A stretch of 64,000 nucleotides of DNA, taken from positions 408,472-472,471 of the forward strand of contig JAEUUF010000002.1 in assembly GCA_016787645.1 (NCBI GenBank), given 5' to 3'. Position 1 is the stretch's first letter. Each line of letters opens with the position of its first letter. The notes under the pieces are model-generated. The model made no database searches. It saw only the letters and a list, made by a program, of their open reading frames with translations, and was not told where the DNA came from. The position numbers were made by a program, and so were the translations under genes. Shown one piece after another: positions 60,721 to 64,000 of this stretch. This DNA comes from Cyclobacteriaceae bacterium. GTDB taxonomy: Bacteria; Bacteroidota; Bacteroidia; Cytophagales; Cyclobacteriaceae.

Positions 60721-61599
60721 ATGCTCAATCAATCCTCCTTTACGCTGGTCAACCCACAAAACGGCAACTTGGTTTTCAAGCTCTTCTCGTTTGAAGACCA
60801 TAGCTGCTTTGATCATGTGCAGCGCCATAATTACTTCACCCTGATCTGGGTGACGGAAGGCAGCGGTGTGCTGAAGGCGGATTTTTCGGAGTACCCATTC
60901 GACAGAAACGCGCTGCTGGCCTTTTCTCCTTACCAGCCTTTCATGATTTCGGAAGCCAAGGATATCAAAGGAATGGCCATTCACTTTCACCCGGACTTCT
61001 TTTGTATCCTCAAACACCACAAGGAAGTTTCTTGTAACGGCGTTCTCTTCAATAATATTTATAGTCCACCCATTACCTATATCGATGCCGGTTCCGAAGG
61101 CACGTTAAGAATGGTCATTGAGCAGACCAAAACCGAAATGCAAAATCCGGCCTTGGCCCAATACGAACTGCTGATCTCTTACCTGAAGATATTTTTGATT
61201 ACCGCCTCCCGCCTGAAAGCACAACAGCAGCCCGAAGCAGCCAACGCCTCGGCCGACAGCAAGGAGCCGTTTATTTTGCAGAATCTTCGCGATGCCATTG
61301 AGGAGCATTTCAGAACCAAGCACTCGGCCAGCAATTATGCCGAACTGCTGAACATCACTCCAAAAGCATTAGCGAAAATCACGAAGACGCATTTTAACAA
61401 AACACTGACCGACCTGATTTCGGAGCGCATCATCATCGAAGCCAAGCGGGAATTGTACCTGACCAACAAGCCCATCAAGGAGATTGCCGGAGAATTGGGC
61501 TATGAAGATGAACACTACTTCAGCAGGTTCTTTAAAACCAATGCCGATGTATCGCCCCAGGTGTATCGGGAGACGGTGGGATTTGCTCGAGGGCTTTAA
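60721..61599 (+). CDS. AraC-family transcriptional regulator
   Basis: A 292-residue protein. The N-terminal cupin-like sensing domain (FDHVQRHNYFTLIWVTEGSG, ALLAFSPYQPFMISE, GMAIHFHPDFF) is followed by a C-terminal AraC double helix-turn-helix. Helix set one is near HSASNYAELLNITPKALAKI and set two near KEIAGELGYEDEHYFSRFFK, ending VSPQVYRE. It begins 23 bp after the MOSC gene and probably controls the AhpD-MOSC cluster. Confidence 0.9.
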   Translation: MLNQSSFTLVNPQNGNLVFKLFSFEDHSCFDHVQRHNYFTLIWVTEGSGVLKADFSEYPFDRNALLAFSPYQPFMISEAKDIKGMAIHFHPDFFCILKHHKEVSCNGVLFNNIYSPPITYIDAGSEGTLRMVIEQTKTEMQNPALAQYELLISYLKIFLITASRLKAQQQPEAANASADSKEPFILQNLRDAIEEHFRTKHSASNYAELLNITPKALAKITKTHFNKTLTDLISERIIIEAKRELYLTNKPIKEIAGELGYEDEHYFSRFFKTNADVSPQVYRETVGFARGL

Positions 61600-61613
61600 G
61601 CCGGGGAGTTAGC

Positions 61614-62087
61614 CTATTTCTGGTATTCGATCTTGGTGATGCGCCAAACGAACTGCCTGGCAGGAGTAGTAACTACCACCTCATCACCCACCTGCTTATT
61701 CAGCAGGGCCTTGGCCATGGGGGAATCCATCGAGATATGGTCTTTCATTCCCAGTATTTCTTCCCCGCCCACGATCCGGAACCGGTTCTTCATGCCTTTG
61801 TCGTTTGCAATCGAAACCCACGCTCCAAACATCACTTTGCCTTCCTGGTAAGGGGAATAGGTCACCACCTTCAATTCGTCGATGCACTTGCGTAAATAGA
61901 GGATTCGCTTGTCGATTTCGCGGAGGCGCTTTTTGTTGTAATGATAGTCGGCGTTTTCACTGCGATCGCCGAGGCTGGCCGCCCACGAAACTTTCTGCGT
62001 CGTCTCCGGCCGCTCTACCCGCCACAAATGATCCAGCTCCGCCTTCAGCTTCTCCATTCCTTCCGGGGTGATCATTGGGGTTTTCAT
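61614..62087 (-). CDS. greB: GreA/GreB-family transcript cleavage factor
   Basis: A 157-residue protein with an N-terminal coiled-coil hairpin. The tip acidic residues are in GDRSENADYHYNKKRLREID, the RSENADY motif that rescues backtracked RNA polymerase. A C-terminal FKBP-like domain follows (FGAWVSIANDKG, ILGMKDHISMDSPMAKALLN, GDEVVV). The YHYNKKRLREIDKRI wording is closer to GreB than GreA. It converges with the AraC gene. The ATG at 62087 is well placed. Confidence 0.88.
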   Translation of the reverse strand: MKTPMITPEGMEKLKAELDHLWRVERPETTQKVSWAASLGDRSENADYHYNKKRLREIDKRILYLRKCIDELKVVTYSPYQEGKVMFGAWVSIANDKGMKNRFRIVGGEEILGMKDHISMDSPMAKALLNKQVGDEVVVTTPARQFVWRITKIEYQK

Positions 62088-62145
62088 TTTAGCGCGAGCG
62101 GTCAGGGTTAATTAAATGGAAAATTAGGCAATTGGTTGGTGAAAT

Positions 62146-62332
62146 GGGGTTAGGGGTCAGGGGCAAGGGGATAGTAAGTTGTGGGTTACAAGGAACCTTA
62201 GAAACTCAAGGAACTTAAGAAACTCAAGGAACTTAAGAAACTCAAGGAACTTTAGGAACCCAAGGAACTCAAGGAACTTTAGGAACCCAAGGAACTCAAG
62301 AAACCCAAGGAACTTAAGGAACCGAGGATATA
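62146..62332. repeat. GGGGTCA heptamers and a 9-bp AAGGAACTC tandem array
   Basis: 62146-62173: GGGGTTA, GGGGTCA, GGGGCAA, GGGGATA. 62193-62332 holds about fifteen units of roughly 9 bp alternating AAGGAACTT, AAGAAACTC, AAGGAACTTT and AGGAACCC. One plus-strand frame gives an Arg-Asn-Leu/Ser tripeptide repeat that I do not regard as a gene. Confidence 0.85.
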
Positions 62333-62354
62333 ACCAAGTGAGTGCGCTGAGTAA

Positions 62355-62508
62355 ATATCCAATATCGAATATCGAATGATGAATGTCGAAGTGAATTGAT
62401 TGCTAATAGCCTTTCGCCAACAGCCTTCAGCCAACACCCACTAGCCCCCACCTCCGCTTAAGCTACGGCGGGCAAGCCTGACCCCTGACCCCTAGCCCCT
62501 AACCCCCG
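62355..62508. repeat. Composite heptamer array joined to an inverted G/C element
   Basis: 62355-62445 has thirteen in-phase units (ATATCCA, ATATCGA, ATATCGA, ATGATGA, ATGTCGA, AGTGAAT, TGATTGC, TAATAGC, CTTTCGC, CAACAGC, CTTCAGC, CAACACC, CACTAGC). 62446-62508 (CCCCCACCTCCGCTTAAGCT, ACGGCGGGCAAGCC, TGACCCC words) is the reverse complement of 58927-58980. The rest of the gap to 62673 shows nothing further. Confidence 0.8.
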
Positions 62509-62673
62509 TCCGTTTACGACGCCTTCTTGTCCTTCGCCCACAAGCCAAAATAGTCCCTTCGCAGCATCAGAAGCGGCCTGTCCTTTCCTGACGCTTTCTT
62601 GACCTATGACCAGGCGGCCACGGACAACACATTTGTCCCGTCAAGAGACAATATCCCTCTCGGCAAGAAAAAC

Positions 62674-63474
62674 ATGAAAGTCACCACATCGATTCTCGTT
62701 CTGTTCGCGTCGCTGTTCCTCGCTGCTTGCCAGGAAGAGGTGGCCGAACCCAATTCTGTCGCACAATTCTCCATCACCTCGGGCGTCAATGGCGCGACGT
62801 ATGACATCAAAGTTGCACAGCCGATGGACTACGGGTCTACCACCGGACAGTGCGCGGTTGTTTATGTCCTCGACGGGGAGGAGAACTTCAACTTTGTAGC
62901 CGCCGAGTGCCAAAAGCTCAGCGCGCGCTACAGCACCGAAAATGTGCTTGTCGTCAGCATCGGCCACGGCAGGAGCAGGGACCTGGACTACACGCCTACC
63001 AAAACGAGCAGTTCCATGGGTGGGGCGCCTGAGTTCCTGCGGTTCATCCGGGAAGAGCTCATACCGAAGATGGAAGTGGATTTCCGCGCGGATACTTCCC
63101 GGTCAGGCCGTGTAATCCTCGGGCACTCCTTCGGCGGCCTGTTTGGCGCCTACGCGTTCGTTGCCGACAATAATGTCTTTGGCAATTATTTACTCCTCAG
63201 CCCATCGCTCTGGTTTGACAATGAAGTCACGCTGCGCATGGAATTGGCCGAACGCAATGTGTTGAAGAACAACCAGCAGCTGGTCTTCATGGGCCTGGGC
63301 AACAAGGAAAACTTCGGCAAGATGCAGGCACCCTTTGAAGCATTCTTCCGGGCTTTAAACAACAACTATCCCAGCCTGCGTATCGCCAAGAACCTCGAGG
63401 AAGACCTGGGCCACATGGGATCGAAGAATCCCAACATCCGCAAAGGCCTCGATTTCTATTTCCAAAACCGATAA
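62674..63474 (+). CDS. Lipoprotein alpha/beta-hydrolase (esterase family)
   Basis: A 266-residue protein with a lipoprotein signal (MKVTTSILVLFASLFLAAC; lipobox AAC). The hydrolase core resembles Fes/IroE- and esterase-D-like enzymes: VVYVLDGEENFNFVAAECQ at the first conserved strand, the nucleophile elbow GHSFGG, YLLLSPSLWFDN, and a late His in LGHMGSKNPN. It is probably a surface or periplasmic esterase, perhaps acting on siderophores or sugar esters. The frame is open upstream to 62599 but lacks a signal there. Confidence 0.85.
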   Translation: MKVTTSILVLFASLFLAACQEEVAEPNSVAQFSITSGVNGATYDIKVAQPMDYGSTTGQCAVVYVLDGEENFNFVAAECQKLSARYSTENVLVVSIGHGRSRDLDYTPTKTSSSMGGAPEFLRFIREELIPKMEVDFRADTSRSGRVILGHSFGGLFGAYAFVADNNVFGNYLLLSPSLWFDNEVTLRMELAERNVLKNNQQLVFMGLGNKENFGKMQAPFEAFFRALNNNYPSLRIAKNLEEDLGHMGSKNPNIRKGLDFYFQNR

Positions 63475-63499
63475 CACCAACCATCAAACTAGCGCAATC

Positions 63500-64000
63500 A
63501 TGAAACGCTTCATCCTTATCTCCCTCATCGCGGTCCTCTTGTCTACGACAGCAGGCTTCGCCCAAACCGACAAGCCCGCCAAGTACGTGAACAGGCTGCT
63601 GACCATCGAGCCTTCCGTGGGCGTCCACACCAACATGGAAACCGACCTGCTCCTCAGCGCCCTGGTGCAGTGGAGCCCCAAGCGCAAGCTTGCCTTCGCT
63701 TCGCACTCCTCTTATAACATCAACAACATCACGGCAAGAAACGTCGAGTCCGTGCACACGGATTACAACTACTCGCTGGTACAACGGATCGGTGTGGGCA
63801 CCACGCTGTATGGCAAGCGGAGCTCACATTCGTTCTTCCTGATGGGTGGCATCAGCTACACCGCCTACCAGGAAACGCTGGTGAATCCTGCCCTCGAACA
63901 AGTGAGTACGTCCATCACTTCGCTGAGCCCGGACTATGGATTGCTCTACAGCCTGAAGAAAGGTGGGAAGAAGTGCTTCTTCACGTTCCGCGCTTACCTC
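63500..64000 (+). CDS. Outer-membrane beta-barrel protein (3' end cut off)
   Basis: 167 codons are visible before the window ends. Signal peptide MKRFILISLIAVLLSTTAGFA, then alternating amphipathic strands with aromatic ends (LTIEPSVGVHTN, LLLSALVQWSP, YNYSLVQRIGVGTTLYG, SFFLMGGISYTAYQE). This suggests a small outer-membrane barrel. It starts 26 bp after the esterase stop and likely shares its transcript. Confidence 0.7.
   Translation, partial: MKRFILISLIAVLLSTTAGFAQTDKPAKYVNRLLTIEPSVGVHTNMETDLLLSALVQWSPKRKLAFASHSSYNINNITARNVESVHTDYNYSLVQRIGVGTTLYGKRSSHSFFLMGGISYTAYQETLVNPALEQVSTSITSLSPDYGLLYSLKKGGKKCFFTFRAYL

Noticed and set aside
62179-62379. 66-codon ORF with Arg-Asn-Leu/Ser repeats
   Set aside because: It is only a translation of the 9-bp tandem array.

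Overview
The window looks like a chromosomal segment of a Bacteroidota bacterium, most likely Cytophagales-like. Supporting signs are many short Bacteroidota-type lipoproteins, a C-terminal DUF4476-like domain, a GH29 fucosidase, few Shine-Dalgarno sequences, and promoter -7 boxes of the TAnnTTTG type. I cannot name a genus. Flanking DNA is about 50-55% GC by eye; the 38.8-57.7 kb block is visibly richer in AT.

Layout. 1-8.6 kb: a WYL regulator (cut by the window edge), a Tat-exported class V aminotransferase, a DHFR-like protein, a YD-type lipoprotein, a YkgJ-type cysteine-cluster protein, a periplasmic thioredoxin, a TPR/HD-hydrolase pair and an OmpA-like protein. 9-17.7 kb: an ABC ATPase with a TolC channel, ribosomal protein S1, an ABC-F ATPase and an alpha-L-fucosidase. 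18-31.3 kb: envelope and secreted proteins (lipocalin-like, DUF1684-like, cupin, VWA, a six-repeat beta/gamma-crystallin protein), a methyltransferase, an LLM oxidoreductase, a tricorn-type protease and an AraC regulator. 31.3-34.8 kb: a three-gene MacB-like ABC operon. 35.1-36.3 kb: an NHL-repeat lipoprotein.

36.5-57.7 kb is a defence island. It starts with an AbiE-like type IV toxin-antitoxin pair lying between an intact NHL gene and a decayed copy of that gene's 3' end. After an unrecognised 356-residue protein come, all on the plus strand: a PLD-nuclease/SNF2-helicase protein coupled by a TAATG overlap to an Eco57I-type methyltransferase; an McrB-like GTPase with a ScoMcrA-like head and a domain inserted between Walker A and Walker B; McrC; a 1606-residue exonuclease-RecQ-UvrD fusion; and a putAbiC membrane protein. 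Their likely shared job is recognition, translocation along and cutting of foreign or wrongly modified DNA, with a membrane protein as a possible last-resort effector. No integrase, transposase or tRNA gene is visible in or beside the island.

58-64 kb returns to ordinary genes: a glycine-zipper envelope protein, an AhpD-like protein, a MOSC protein, an AraC regulator, a GreB-type factor, a lipoprotein esterase and a truncated outer-membrane protein.

The other outstanding feature is the intergenic DNA. Most longer gaps hold degenerate repeat arrays with a strict 7-bp period, in several word families, often as inverted pairs around a conserved hairpin core. They resemble in form the heptameric STRR repeats of cyanobacteria. 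Several run into gene 3' ends and supply the last codons and the stop.
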